A stretch of 64,000 bases of DNA, taken from Fragilaria crotonensis. Its lineage: Eukaryota > Bacillariophyta > Fragilariophyceae > Fragilariales > Fragilariaceae. Under the pieces are notes generated by a model that did no database searches, had not been told where the DNA came from, and saw only the letters and a list, made by a program, of their open reading frames with translations. The stretch covers positions 1 to 64,000 of the forward strand of contig JAKSYS010000012.1 in the NCBI GenBank assembly GCA_022925895.1. Direction: 5' to 3'. Positions 45,501 to 55,700 of the stretch are shown here, one piece after another. The translations under genes and the position numbers were made by a program. Within the stretch, counting starts at the first letter, position 1; each line of letters begins with the position of its first letter.

Positions 45501-46271
45501 AAAGAACTACCAACATTTGCGGAACTTGAGAGCCACTTATTGAATATTGATGATTCCTGTGGACTTACTCTCCCTTCCCAAAACCAACACAATTACAACC
45601 AACATGCAAATTCTGCACACCAACCTTCATCAGCAAGTCTGCCTTTTCAACATCAAGGCACAACTTATGATGATCTTCCACCGCACCAACACCAAGCCTT
45701 CACCAGTTCTTCAATGATGCAACCAAGTGCAGCCAAAATCAATAACAGGCCACCACATAAAGTTGAAAATCTAACCAACACTCTGCTGGCCTCCGCACAG
45801 CATCCAAGAAGACAAAACAATGACAATGATTGCAGTATTGCAATTCAACATCCTCAACCTTTTCAAAAGCAACATCGCAACGCAAGACCTCATTTCAGAC
45901 AAAATTCTTCAACCAATGCAAATCAAAGGCGTCCTCCAGATAACTTCAGCTCACCCAATGCTGCAAATATTACATGCTACAATTGTGGACAACTTGGCCA
46001 CTATGCTAATCGATGCATAACCGTCAACAGATCACAAAACAGCAACCACGGAGGACTCCCAAACACAAATCCAAACAATGATGAAACTGCACCCCACAAC
46101 CAACGTGCTTATTACATCACTGATTCAATTCCATCTCAATCACATGCTTTTTACCATCAAGCATTCATTGCATCCTGCAATGACCAGGGCAACTTCAACT
46201 GCCCAAAACCAGTTACTTCATGGCCTGGTGATATCAACACCCCAGAGCAGATGGCAATCAACAGAGTCTAA
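42582..46271 (+). CDS. Long Gag-like protein with C-terminal zinc knuckle
   Basis: Starts at ATG 42582 in a good context (CACCATGG). The open frame extends upstream only through a non-ATG codon. The product is 1229 aa, very long for a gag. The first ~780 residues are Thr/Pro/Asn/His-rich, low-complexity and probably disordered. A retrotransposon gag domain follows (~residues 800-1000: 'RQFNAFMDNLRIICSISPW', 'THIIDCSPDARTAILTLRRH', 'ESFYSIKQGHQEVATSYLNR'). A Gln/His/Asn-rich linker leads to a CX2CX4HX4C knuckle at 45974-46015 ('CYNCGQLGHYANRC') that would bind RNA. There is no protease motif. The frame is intact over 3.7 kb, in contrast to the older copia elements, which argues for recent or continuing selection. 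Confidence 0.9.
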   Translation: MVNPELTHLPPTEANHPPAHCVKPTKHMANYVAADGDITAPFDALKNAVLPFKKHSFSYVATSNTSSIAESNTYRPKKSPKQAPGHFQHTSTALTPEQESAVISRFLETIDQERLQDTNTNNRVNYACELSYEAGSTDMGRSHSLSIEPGAINDIAAAELQDNQDNNTRTTFASTSLPRQEHPLLASYERPIKNQRVRFDFNVQISKIKNYNEVAKCDSFKIPATNAEDLHYDKRGIIQTALKKALQCMSTIKIPTNTRGEIVRTVDCIKELAQNVRFTTPCKREARKSDSDEDITSSEARASHNMSTYLQAPRIGGEQAKTVMAIMDKFHGLNCKFSSECLSKSPELLNPPPSTTMMQLPMRLEELHRIFFPTSPENVIPFLKHHINVVTHDGKLTFPVTPPVTTSHQTVSTSIATQNDENTPFRSDAINGPVPHDGIGPMSARNPAFENAVNPNFNDDISENGLDISNMSCGIRQKRTMTEIFIKTPPDEKSKFPTSNSPPTPPYTDKTPADTTYESVDILTTTIPAQPQTTSATRHPPDTKIYHASDIKHKKTTRFSVTLPQFSNRKPAAFESCNPFSFLSIAENSHNLHPTTASTSNCLLSPTTGLTNLIKTMSHNHPEYPYTNKTPETLLHVIPGESSSVCSNNENKEKSITCNSLTPPGHRHNDVNVATEDYCNVIRYELEKQHSPCKHNALAVFTTPRSLQTSTTNAPSTENAPPEGANAHQEVHHPMFANTPTNCEIFLDDNEHENNDDDLPQTPLTSPDGALTSSTRTDFTYPPIEDLTRTLLKYAKIANLQELSFPTDLLSRRRQFNAFMDNLRIICSISPWTRQVFDLWPRQINYSHPCVGIALFNLIFTNICEPCQTHIIDCSPDARTAILTLRRHCAPLTQDHIERTRESFYSIKQGHQEVATSYLNRIRTVSRDCYHAGITNTDADIIKRAIHGGSNHHFYAASYQRFDADIRRAELHDKELPTFAELESHLLNIDDSCGLTLPSQNQHNYNQHANSAHQPSSASLPFQHQGTTYDDLPPHQHQAFTSSSMMQPSAAKINNRPPHKVENLTNTLLASAQHPRRQNNDNDCSIAIQHPQPFQKQHRNARPHFRQNSSTNANQRRPPDNFSSPNAANITCYNCGQLGHYANRCITVNRSQNSNHGGLPNTNPNNDETAPHNQRAYYITDSIPSQSHAFYHQAFIASCNDQGNFNCPKPVTSWPGDINTPEQMAINRV

Positions 46272-46494
46272 CTCAATGATTTCTAACCATCAGTTCCAAT
46301 ATCTCCATACAGGCCAACAACAAGACACACTACACATCAACTACACTGAAAACCTTGTGAATCACATTTCACAGACATTCCCAAAAAAATGCAAGTCTCA
46401 AAAAAAAAAACAATCTTCAGATCAAAAGATTCTGTATGTTTCCAAAGCAAATGATACAACATCAGAAATCAACAGAGATTTGATTCAAGAGGGG

Positions 46495-47394
46495 TGACAG
46501 ACTTCCAGTATCGCCCTACATATTTTTACATCTATCCCGATCCCTAATTACTGCCGCCCGTGTGCACAGTAAAACATTACATCCGTGCTCCAGTAACCAG
46601 TGCGACACTGCACGACTGGAATCAAAACTCTCGTCGATTCAAATTCATGTTCATCTCATCCCATGAGCATGAACACTCGTTTTCAAACGAGACTCAACGC
46701 CTCGTATACGGACGACCACGCCGCGACACGAAACGACGTCTCCGAGAAACGAGGAGTGTTCCTCATTGTTCCCAGGAACACTCCCCTTCATTCAGACCTC
46801 TCATCTGTTGCACCTCCTCACTCTTCTCACAATTGTCGAAATAATTCATTTTTAGTGCCACTTACCTTTTCTGCACATACTGCACATATTTGCACAACAT
46901 GAATGAAATTGACCATGACGAATTTTTACCGCCGGTCGTCAAATTGTCAACCTCACCATACTGTACATATATCAGTAGTCAGTACGACGGTACTCACTAT
47001 AATGACAGCACACAACACGGCAAACAGTACAGCAGTACTTTTTGCACATCACTTCCTCTGCCCGGCCATAGTCCGTGCACGTCTGAGTCTATCGTTACCG
47101 TACATAACGATAAACTATTAGACAGTGCCCACTATGACCAAAGCGATATTCTTACTAGTCAGTCCCTCGCACATTTATGTAGCGATAGACCGACAGATAG
47201 TATACGTATCGTTGTCTGTAGCGGTAGACAGCATTGTATTGCTGTACCGTTTATAGACACACTAAGCAGTAGTCAGTGTCGTACTAGACACTTACCTACT
47301 GGGGGCGTACCCCGTAACGGTTACGTCCTGGTTCTTAACCCGAACCTTATGCCGACATGCGCGTCGAAAGGTTCCGTTAACCCGAACCATATCA
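46495..47394 (+). repeat. 3' LTR of the gag-only element
   Basis: 900 bp copy of 41416-42316, preceded by the polypurine tract AAGAGGGG at 46487-46494. Confidence 0.95.
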
Positions 47395-47619
47395 AAGGTC
47401 GTACGTAAGTTCTCATTTTGTCTGTACCTACAGAACAGTACTGGAATACCAGGTTCTGCACCACAGGTACAACAATGAGATGGCTTATAACCCTTTCGCT
47501 ACGCCAACCAACGCAACACGACGAAATCGGTGGCAAGGTTTTCGGGAGCTCAATTGAGAAATTTCGCTTCAGACACCCTCTCATCACAGTCCTGCCGAGC
47601 GCTTATCTCGAAGTGAACC

Positions 47620-48114
47620 ATGGCAAAATCAATCCGCTCAAAGATCAAGAGAAAGCACCGGGCTGAATTCCGTAGGACTATTGGAACGGTATGGATTCTG
47701 ATTGCGGCAGTGTGCTGTCAGCCTCGTTTCGTGCTGTGATGAGTAATGTCCTGTTGTTGTTTGACGCTCACATTCGTACTTTTCCGCATTTAGGATGCTC
47801 ACAATAAGGCCATGGAGGTAGTGCAGTCGAAACTGCAGGAAGTTGTTAAAAAGGGGAGTATGAAATCGTTTGACAGACTTGCGGACATGCTAGATACGGA
47901 TGGCGAACCAATGGTGGACGACGCTACTAATGTCGACAAATCAACGGAGTCGCCTGGCCCAGTTGTGGCTTCGGGAGAAAATAAAGCGCCCGCGAAGGGT
48001 GGTTTCAAAAAGACAGTCAAACGCAAACACAAGATGCGAGGAAATGGAGCTAAGGAGCTGCCACCAAGCACGAAGAAAGAAAGACCCAAGCCAAAATTCT
48101 TTTGTGAATTTTAA
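47620..48114 (+). CDS. LLPH/UPF0642-like nuclear protein
   Basis: Two exons, 47620-47688 and 47794-48114 (105-nt intron, donor GTATGG, acceptor TTTAG, phase 0), 129 aa. The N-terminus 'MAKSIRSKIKRKHRAEFRR' is the conserved signature of the LLPH (learning-associated protein)/yeast YBL028C family, small basic nucleolar proteins linked to ribosome biogenesis. The middle is a helix, then an acidic/Pro segment and a basic tail ('KKTVKRKHKMRGNGAKEL') ending 'PKPKFFCEF'. The start codon lies only 220 bp from the end of the retrotransposon, so the insertion is in or next to its promoter. It is convergent with the Ku80 gene. Confidence 0.82.
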
Positions 48115-48197
48115 ACTGAATGGGGCAATTTGTACAATAGAATGTTTCTAGGTCTATCTTTAACAACACAAAATGTTTCAAATCGTGACCACGGCGA

Positions 48198-49944
48198 CTA
48201 CTTCCCGTTCGTCTTCACGGTCTTGATTGGAAAGCACTCGCGAAACCTTTTCAGAGCCGGTTCGGCTCTTTCCAAGTTCGGTACGTCAAACCATTCGCCT
48301 CGCACCTCCACGATTGGACGTTTTGTTCCTCCGTCAATGGCACGCTGCACCAAAGTTCGGCGAAAGCTGCGAATGGCTGGGTTTGGGATTTGTGTGGAAT
48401 CCAACACATCCGGAGGCAGGAGTAAGGCATCGATCAAATCGTCGCATGCGGATTGTTTCGCCGGAGTCACGTATTCATTTAGAGGCAGAGTCGTCAGTTT
48501 CTGCACATCACCACAAAAAGGAAGCTGAAGCAACGCCAGTCGATGATGTTCCGAAGTAGAAGCATTGCGTTCTACCAAAGGAAACAACGCTACCAAGATG
48601 GGATCTGCATTCTGAGTCTTTACAAATGTCCCAATCGCACATGATTTGAGCCGATGCATTGCCTGAGCCAACGCTGACAAGGCTGCGCATGCACGTATCG
48701 AATCGCCCCCGGATACACCATACGACGGCCCCATGCAATACGCTCGCCCAATCTTGCTCTGATCCGTGTAACCTAGAATCGTGATGTTGATGTCTGATCG
48801 CTCTTTCAATCCTTGCAGATCAAAGTCATTGAGAGGAATCCAATCTGTTCCAAACTTGACTGCTCGAGTGCGCTCCGTCTCGTCAATTCCGATCGATTTG
48901 TTGATTGCGTCGAAATGATCCGTTGTCCGTTCAAGGTCCGAAGTAACATAGTTTCCCAGGCCATCCTTCAGAGGTTCATCTGATTCATCCAACAGTATTG
49001 CTGCTCTCTTTAGCGTTGGGACATTTGTTTTCGAAACAAGCAATGAAACGCGGACCGAGAGTGGATCCATCGTCGGCGCGACACGGAGTTCACATTTGCG
49101 CCTCATGGAAGTTGGAATTCGTCTGCCCAGCTTGTGATGTAGTATTTGATGCAGCGAATGAGCTGCTTGAACGCTTCCACCGGTCAAACGTGCGACAGAA
49201 ATGAGGAATCGTTCCGTCTCGAGACGGGAGTCCGTAGGTTCGGCACTGCCCTCGTCGTCATCGTCGTCAGTGTCATCATCGTCCATCGTGTCGTCCGATT
49301 CATCATCGTCACTTCCTTGATCTTCTTTCCTAGCCGCAGCTTCACTTTCTGGTAACGCTTCTTCAAAGACAGCAGATTCGGTAAAATCTAATCCTATAAC
49401 GTGCAGTTGACACTGGACATCCCGCAATGCATCTATAACTTGAAGTACTTGTTCTTCATCAATAACAATATCATGACACGCATCCGTCAAAATGACAATG
49501 GATCTTCGATACGATTTTCCTAGCGTCCGTCGTCGCATGGCATCCGCCGCCACGACCAGTCCATCCATGAGATCGCCTCGGAGTGGGGAATTGTTGTCGT
49601 CTGTCTCGTTCACGACTGGTGAGCATTCCAATCCTTGAATCGCTCGCAGGAGGGGAAATCGTTGGCCTCGTAACTCCTCCGTTCGATGGAAGCAAGGTAA
49701 GATTTGGAAAATGGTCATGATCCAAATGATGGTCTGTTTCAACAGTCTTGCATACGACGACAGCAACTTCATGTTGCTTCGACTGAATCATGAGATCTGA
49801 TATCCATGATTCCAGGGCTTGTTTTGCAGACGCCCATCGAGTCATTGTTTTTGATGCCCCGTAAGGATTCATCATGGAAGCCGATGAATCCAATATGAAG
49901 ACCACTGCTTCTTTCGCAGAGGAGGAGGACGACGACGATGCCAT
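48198..49944 (-). CDS. Ku80-like DNA end-binding protein, one frameshift
   Basis: ATG 49944 is chosen because it directly precedes a Ser run and the vWA strand 'EAVVFILDSSASMMNPYG', as expected for Ku80; in-frame upstream starts exist. The vWA domain continues in a second frame ('GDLMDGLVVAADAMRRRT', 'RRSIVILTDACHDIVIDEEQ', 'CQLHVIGLDFTES'). A Ku core beta-barrel follows ('AVKFGTDWIPLNDFDL', 'SCAIGTFVKTQNADPILVAL'), then a helical arm and a short C-terminus. Ku70/Ku80 rings thread onto broken DNA ends and start non-homologous end joining. The frame changes at 49684-49700, consistent with a one-base insertion. An unusual acidic Asp-rich insert lies in the vWA region (49255-49330). The conceptual length is ~580 aa, shorter than animal Ku80 because the C-terminal DNA-PKcs-binding region is missing. 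Confidence 0.8.
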
Positions 49945-50295
49945 GGTGTGGGGCGGTATTGTACAACAATTCTTGCCTCCGACCAACATATTGTCGCCTG
50001 AGGAATTCCTTGTTCTACGACGTAACCGGTTTACAAACATGATGTCGGAATAACGGCATTTGACTCAATTCGTGAGTAATTTAAAGGATCTCATATGGCT
50101 GGATTCACGAACAGGATTCGCGAGGTAGAGCTCTACGTACTAGTACCACGATTTTTTTTAATGCGTGCGCATCGAAAATAGATTTATGCGTCGAATCACT
50201 TGCTTCTCAACCCCATTGACCTTGACAGTCCATACCTTCACCAATTCTTGATATTCCGTGGAGCTTCTTGAAGATATTTCATCTCCTTGTTCATC
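49945..50295. promoter_or_regulatory. Divergent spacer between Ku80-like and transposase-like genes
   Basis: About 350 bp. It contains one GTACTAGTAC motif and a T-run at 50152. No TIR of the transposase gene could be recognised. Confidence 0.4.
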
Positions 50296-53200
50296 ATGAG
50301 TGAAAACACGCTGAAGCTCCACAGAAATCGGATCAGGTATCAGTTCGTTAGAAGTAGTTTCAACGCTGTTTTGCAAGATTCACGACTTCATGAAGTTTGG
50401 TGGCAAGCGGACACATTGCTGGATGAAATCAATACAAGGTGCCAGCTTCAAGATGATTTGAAGGTGAAAAAGTCAGAGCTTCTACGTGTTGTGGGAAAGG
50501 AGTACCATGAGAAGTCCATTGAGGGTAACATCTTTGTCGGTGGTGGCGGCGAACAACTGAAGCTTTTTCGACACGACTTCAAAGCAAGGGAAGACGGAAA
50601 GCAACAGAAGTACAATTTCTTTCAGGTTTCTGTAAAGGATGTCCCCCAATCCTACCCGACCGCATCCAATTCAGTAGCTTGGAAAGAGCAAAATGCCTCA
50701 CACCCGCTGCCTCCAAGGACTCGTCAACATGTTGACTTCACCACATCATCCTCCTCGCAATTTTTTTCGGCTGTTCCTGGACCTGTGAATACTAAGAAGC
50801 GTAAGCTTGCTTCTGACCAAGCAAACGAAACTCAGATAGAGGAAACAACCCCTACTAGTTCCTTGTTGATCCTCACCGCTCAAGAACCGTCGCTGCAATT
50901 ATCCTCGTATTGGGAATCTGGCGATTCCAGAAAGCTCTTCGCACCAAAGTTGTATTATGGCACTGATTGCGATGTTCGGAAAGCTGTCATGGATCGAATT
51001 GAAAAATTGGAGATGGTTAACAGTATTGCTGCAGATTGGAGGACACTTGTAGATGGTGGCGATCAAGAGGATTTGTGTTCAGAACACGACATCTTTATGA
51101 TCAGGCATCGGAGCATGTACCTTGCATGTGCCTTGCGAAAATTTGTCGACGAGGCGAGCAAAACATCGAGGTGGACATGGCAGCAATGTATCGAGTACTC
51201 AATTGGATTGATGAATGATGTCGGGTTGAAAGCTACTCCCATTGGCGACCACTGGCAAGGTGGCACAGACGACTGGCCTACAGCCCGAAAGGCACCTTTA
51301 TCAAATCACCTGTACCCAAAAATTGCTTGCCACCGTTCTTTATCGAGAATCCAGACGCAATGGATGCTTTCAGGAAACATGGAGTAAGCATTCTGAAAGA
51401 ACTGTCGGTGGAAAGAATGCACACGTACGTGCTTGAAACATTGATTCCAACGATGATGGCAAGAGTTGAGCGAGGCATCGAGGAGACTTCTGACAATTCG
51501 CAAGAAAATGACCTTGTTACACCGCCAGTGCTGGAGCTATCGCAAGAGACGAAGAGCTTCCTTCAAAGTTACCGTTTATCTAAGATATCCATTGCCACAG
51601 TTGTTCGATGGATGCATGCCACGGGTTTCAGATACAAAAACCGCAGCAAGCATTATTTTGTTGATGGACACGAGAAGGCGGAAACACTTGCTTATCGGCC
51701 TGTCTTCACAAAGCGATACATCGCTCATGAAGTTCAAGCTCATCGGTGGGTTCAGCTTAGTCTTGTAGCTTCTAAAATTCTAGAGGCACAAGATTCGGTT
51801 GCAAAAAACTGTGGCTATCATTACGTAGATCCTATCAGTAATGTTGAGATGGTGGAATATCACGTTGACGCCATTTCGAGTGAAGCAGTGGCGGATATAG
51901 TAGGGACGGCGTTCTTTGGAGCACACTTAAGCATACGACGGGACACAAGCAAGCCAATAGTCATCTTTGTCGGGCAGGACGAGGCCATCTTTAAGCAGTT
52001 CTCGTTTCTTTCAAAGATGTGGACAGGTCCCAAAGGCGAGCGTCCTCTCCTCCCCAAGGATGAAGGAGCGGGGGTGATGATATCATCATTTATCTGCAGG
52101 GAATATGGTTTGATCCAAGAATTAGATCAAAACACACTAGACTCGGTGAACGAGATACGGCAAGGAACGAGATATGCCGATGAAGAAGCAGCAATGGAAG
52201 TCTTAGGCTCTTCCCTTAAGCCCCTTCTATTAGCTGGCAAGTCGCCATTCTAACATACTTCGACTACGGGGAAAACAAAGAGGGCTACTGGGATTATAAT
52301 CACATGGTGCTACAGTTCGAAGATGTCGTTGATTGTCTAAAGGTTATGCATCCACAGGTCCATTTTGTATTTCTATTCGATCATTCATCAGGACACGCAA
52401 AGCAGCGCCCCGATGGTCTCAATGCAGCTAAAATGAATAGATCATTTGGTGGAAAATGCCCAGTCATGCACCCGACTGTCATTGAAAGGGAATCCGGCTT
52501 CCTCGGTCCATATGCACGTATCCTGGAGCCCGGCCAAACTCAGCGATTGACATTTACCGAAGTTGATGTTGGACCTTTCTGGATGATACCAAACGAACGC
52601 ATTCTCAGTCGCCTTGATCAAGTCGATGGCGATCCGTCAAATGTCTCAAGAAACAAATCCGAATTAATCCTCGAACTACGTCGTCAAGGCATTAACACCA
52701 AAGGAAAGAACAAAAGAACTGATCGCTATTTGTATCGACAAAAATATCCCGATCAATCGCGAAGTTCCTAAAATAAAGGAAGGTTGGGTGGGAAAGGCAA
52801 AGGGTTTGCTTCAGGTGTTGTGGGAGCGAGGATATATTGATATGAACAAGCTGTCAAGCTATACACTTACCGGCAGGAAGGATGAGCTCGGAAACGTGGA
52901 CTTGAGCTTGAGTTTGCGCCATCTAATGGCGATGTGTTCTGATTTCTTGAACGAAGAAAGCATGATGGAGCATGTCGGAGCAAAATTGGCGTGGAAGTCA
53001 TGCTAACCCCAAGTGTCATGCCGAAATAGCAGGTGAAGGCGTTGAGTACATGTGGGCATGCAGCAAAGGTGCATACCGCAATCTCACCTTAAAAGAAAAG
53101 AAAGGGAAGGAAAATTTCATGGCAGGCGTTAGATATTCTTTGTCGGAGAAAGTCCTTTCAATTGAACGCATTCGAAAATTTGCGAAACGAGCTCGTCAAT

Positions 53201-53364
53201 ATCTTCTTGCTTACCACGCCATTGATAGCGGGCAAGTCAGTGCTGAAATACAGCAAGACTGTGCAAAGTATGGTCCTGTTGCATTGGAGAAACTGCTTCG
53301 GGAGTTCAAAACACATCGATGTGTAATGGACTTCGATTTCAAGTTTGTGATGAATCCAGATTAG
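50296..53364 (+). CDS. Large DDE transposase-like protein (IS630/Tc1-like fold), frame-broken
   Basis: From ATG 50296. The open frames join through one-base corrections: C added at 51277-51278 (W-P-Y-S-P-K-G), T added at 52248-52249 (P-F-L-T-Y-F), A removed at 52712-52715 (K-E-L-I-A-I), A added at 52982-52985 and C added at 53007-53010 (M-L-T-P-K-C-H-A-E). The result is a continuous ~1020-aa protein. Catalytic-type motifs: 'VIFVGQDEAIFKQFSF' (first Asp, 51978), 'GENKEGYWDYNHM', 'FLFDHSSGHAKQRPDGLN' (second Asp, 52379) and 'KCHAEIAGEGVEYMW' (Glu, 53044). These match the D...DxSxxH...VExxW layout of large IS630/Tc1-like transposases. The N-terminal 350 residues may hold the DNA-binding part. 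No flanking TIRs were found, so it is either an active element with unseen ends or a domesticated gene. Confidence 0.7.
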
Positions 53365-53834
53365 AAACCTCGATCCATTTGCGTTTGCGTAGACTTAGTA
53401 TACTTTCTACGTCTGAACAAAAACATTGAATACTACGACCTACGTGGGGCTACCTCGTGTACCCAGAATATGCATCCAGCCATACACTGAATACTGAATG
53501 CACACATACTTCTTTCTGTACGCGGAATACTGGCATGTGGGTGCAATTTTTCATACTGGTGAAACGAACTACGAGCATGGATGCAAGTACTCGTACTATG
53601 CATTATACCGGTAGCGTACTCCAGAAGTACCACGTACATGTACCTCGTACCGAATTACTTGTTCGTTCGTCCCCCACAACCATCGTACGATCGCCCACCC
53701 CTCCAGAATCTACCGAATGTGCACAAGTGCCAAGCCACCAAAATCCCTACAGTCCTCCTATTGGATTGATGGGATGGCGTGTCTTGTTTGAATACCGACC
53801 AAGTTGAAGGCTACGGTTGCCCACTTGTCGAGCG
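53365..53834. other. Intergenic spacer
   Basis: About 470 bp. A short inverted repeat (CGTAGA/TCTACG) lies near 53389-53412. GTAC-containing sequence is at 53590-53680. No gene is seen. Confidence 0.5.
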
Positions 53835-55221
53835 ATGCTCTCATCGTTCCTAAAGACGCTACGACGAAAATTCAAGACTGTGTGGCGGTGGCAAAACCTC
53901 ATCACAGCATCAGTATTGATCGGCAAGATCCAATCCCTCTCAGATCCCCTCACGTTGCGACGGGCAATGGGGACTCCTGACTTCTTTTCCCGAACCATCG
54001 AAGTCCCCCCATTGTCACCTAGCGACGGGAAGTATGGTGCGTCGATTCCAGTATGTTACACGAACTCGCCGGATGCACTAGAGCTCTGGTTACGAGATTG
54101 CCTTCCGACGGACGGGGCAACGATTGGAGTGGATGTCGAGGTACGTTATCGACGTTGTCGATCATTGTTTTACGTGAGAGCACTGATATCAAAATGATTA
54201 TAGAATCGAAATGTCAGCAATGACTTGACGACTCAAAATCACGTCCAATTCTTGAGCTTTCTGCATTGTTGGGACCACACAGTTTTTTTCGTTTCTGGCA
54301 ATGATGATTTTAACCAGCTACACTGAAAGAGGTTTAGTCACCTCGCAAAACCGTGTAATGAAATCGTTTCTTGTACATAGGGTGCAAGCATGAGCTTTGA
54401 ATGGAGCATCCTGTGGGTCCTAATGGTTTCCTCGTTACGAGACAGTCTTGTCCAAGCATCAACTTTCTAACTCGTTCTTGTGCACGATCTCCTTTCTTCA
54501 CAATCCCCAGTCAGTACCCAATGTACCATGGTTGAAAACAAGATTTCAGGGCCCGGCCACAGTGCAACTTGCTGTAACGCACGCGGCGGTCGTGGTGCAT
54601 CTTGTCGACGCCCACGGAAATCCAAGCGATGCATCGGCTTCGGTCCTGCAATCACTATTTGCCGACAAATCGATTGTCAAGGCTGGTGTCGGGATCGATC
54701 AAGACATGCTCGAACTTTACCGCATGTGGGGCTGTTCCGGAGATATCGTAAATCGCTTTGATATGGGTGGTATCGGAGCCACAAACGGCGCATCTGTTTC
54801 CTTGAAGGCCTTGACGAAAGCTGTCATTGATATCGAGTTGCTCAAGTCTCGCAAGCTCGCCATGAGCAATTGGGGACTGGTGCCTCTCAAAGAAACGCAG
54901 CTTGCCTATTGTGCGCGTGATGCATGGGCCGCAGCTGCAGTAACGACAGAACTCGCAGAACGTGATCCAACGACATTTTCAACGGCGGCGCTGACTAAAA
55001 TGTTGGAGAGCGAGTTTTGCATATCAGAATTGGACGAGAGAGCGAAAAAGAGAAAAGAAGCAAAGGCGAGATTGTTTGAAATTGTGGGGAAGGGACCGGA
55101 TAGAGTGCCGAGAAAGGATTTGACTGATGAATTGCGAAGGGATGTTGACGAACTCGATGTTGTCCTACGAGCGCTAGCGCCGCAGTCCTTACTTCGCTAT
55201 GACATCGACACCTTGGGATGA
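53835..55221 (+). CDS. 3'-5' exonuclease, DEDDy type (WRN exonuclease-like)
   Basis: Two exons, 53835-54140 and 54511-55221 (370-nt intron, GAG|GTACGT...CCCCAG, phase 0), 338 aa. Exo I motif 'GATIGVDVE' (Asp and Glu metal ligands) ends precisely at the exon border. Exon 2 continues 'PWLKTRFQGPATVQLAVTHA', exo II 'IVKAGVGIDQDMLELYRM' and exo III 'LAYCARDAWAAAAV' (Tyr-x3-Asp). These define the DEDDy family of WRN-type exonucleases that degrade DNA or RNA from the 3' end. The first 60 residues are basic and hydrophobic ('LSSFLKTLRRKFKTVWRW') and could be an organellar presequence. The C-terminal ~70 residues are a charged helical extension. There is no helicase domain. The frame is intact. Confidence 0.88.
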
Positions 55222-55700
55222 CTTGAGCGAGGAGGGTAGAACATGTCACAGCAAGAATTCTGTATCGAACAAATCATCTTATCCGCAACATATCATTTAT
55301 AAGTCTCATTCCAGTGTCATCGGTTTTTGGTGTTACAGTAGGAGTCCTGAGTAGAATTAGTCCCGTTCGAGCACAGGAGTGGAGTACCGTGGTGTCATGT
55401 CATACAGATTTTCTCAGACGCATTATAACCTCTTGGACTGTTTGCGAATAGATCGATATCGTAGTCTACTTCATCCTTCATCTTAGTATTCATACATGCC
55501 CACCTTGCTATCACTACATACATGGAAGACGACGGCAGTCAGAAAAATGTAGCATTGTGTCTAATTTACTCAATTGCGAACAGGGTCCGACTCGTGTCCA
55601 AACGACGCTAGTCACACCCCAATAGTTCACCCCCTCACCCTGGTTTGGCATTGGTTTGATTGTGATTCCAACTCATGAGTCGCGTAAGCGTTGGCACTCA
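55222..55700. other. Spacer between convergent genes
   Basis: About 480 bp holding the 3' ends of the exonuclease and H2B genes. No gene or hairpin typical of animal histone 3' processing was recognised. Confidence 0.5.

Larger units (their letters stand above)
41411..47399 (+). mobile_element. Non-autonomous gag-only LTR retrotransposon (TR-GAG type)
   Basis: The element spans 41416-47394, with direct repeats AAGGT at 41411-41415 and 47395-47399. The LTRs are 901 and 900 bp and differ, as far as I can read, only by one T in a T-run (six at ~41843 versus five at ~46926). Termini are TGACAG...ATATCA. The internal 4.2 kb holds a candidate tRNA-type PBS, a leader hairpin, one long gag ORF and a polypurine tract (AAGAGGGG) touching the 3' LTR. 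No protease, integrase, RT or RNase H is present. It must use enzymes from another element and has moved very recently. Confidence 0.93.

Noticed and set aside
53365-53560. Right terminal inverted repeat for the transposase gene
   Set aside because: Short inverted repeats exist locally, but nothing matches the region left of 50296, so no TIR is claimed.
54141-54510. Separate gene starting at 54448 for the exonuclease C-terminal half
   Set aside because: Exo I ends exactly at a donor site and exo II and III continue after a good acceptor, so one spliced gene explains the data better.
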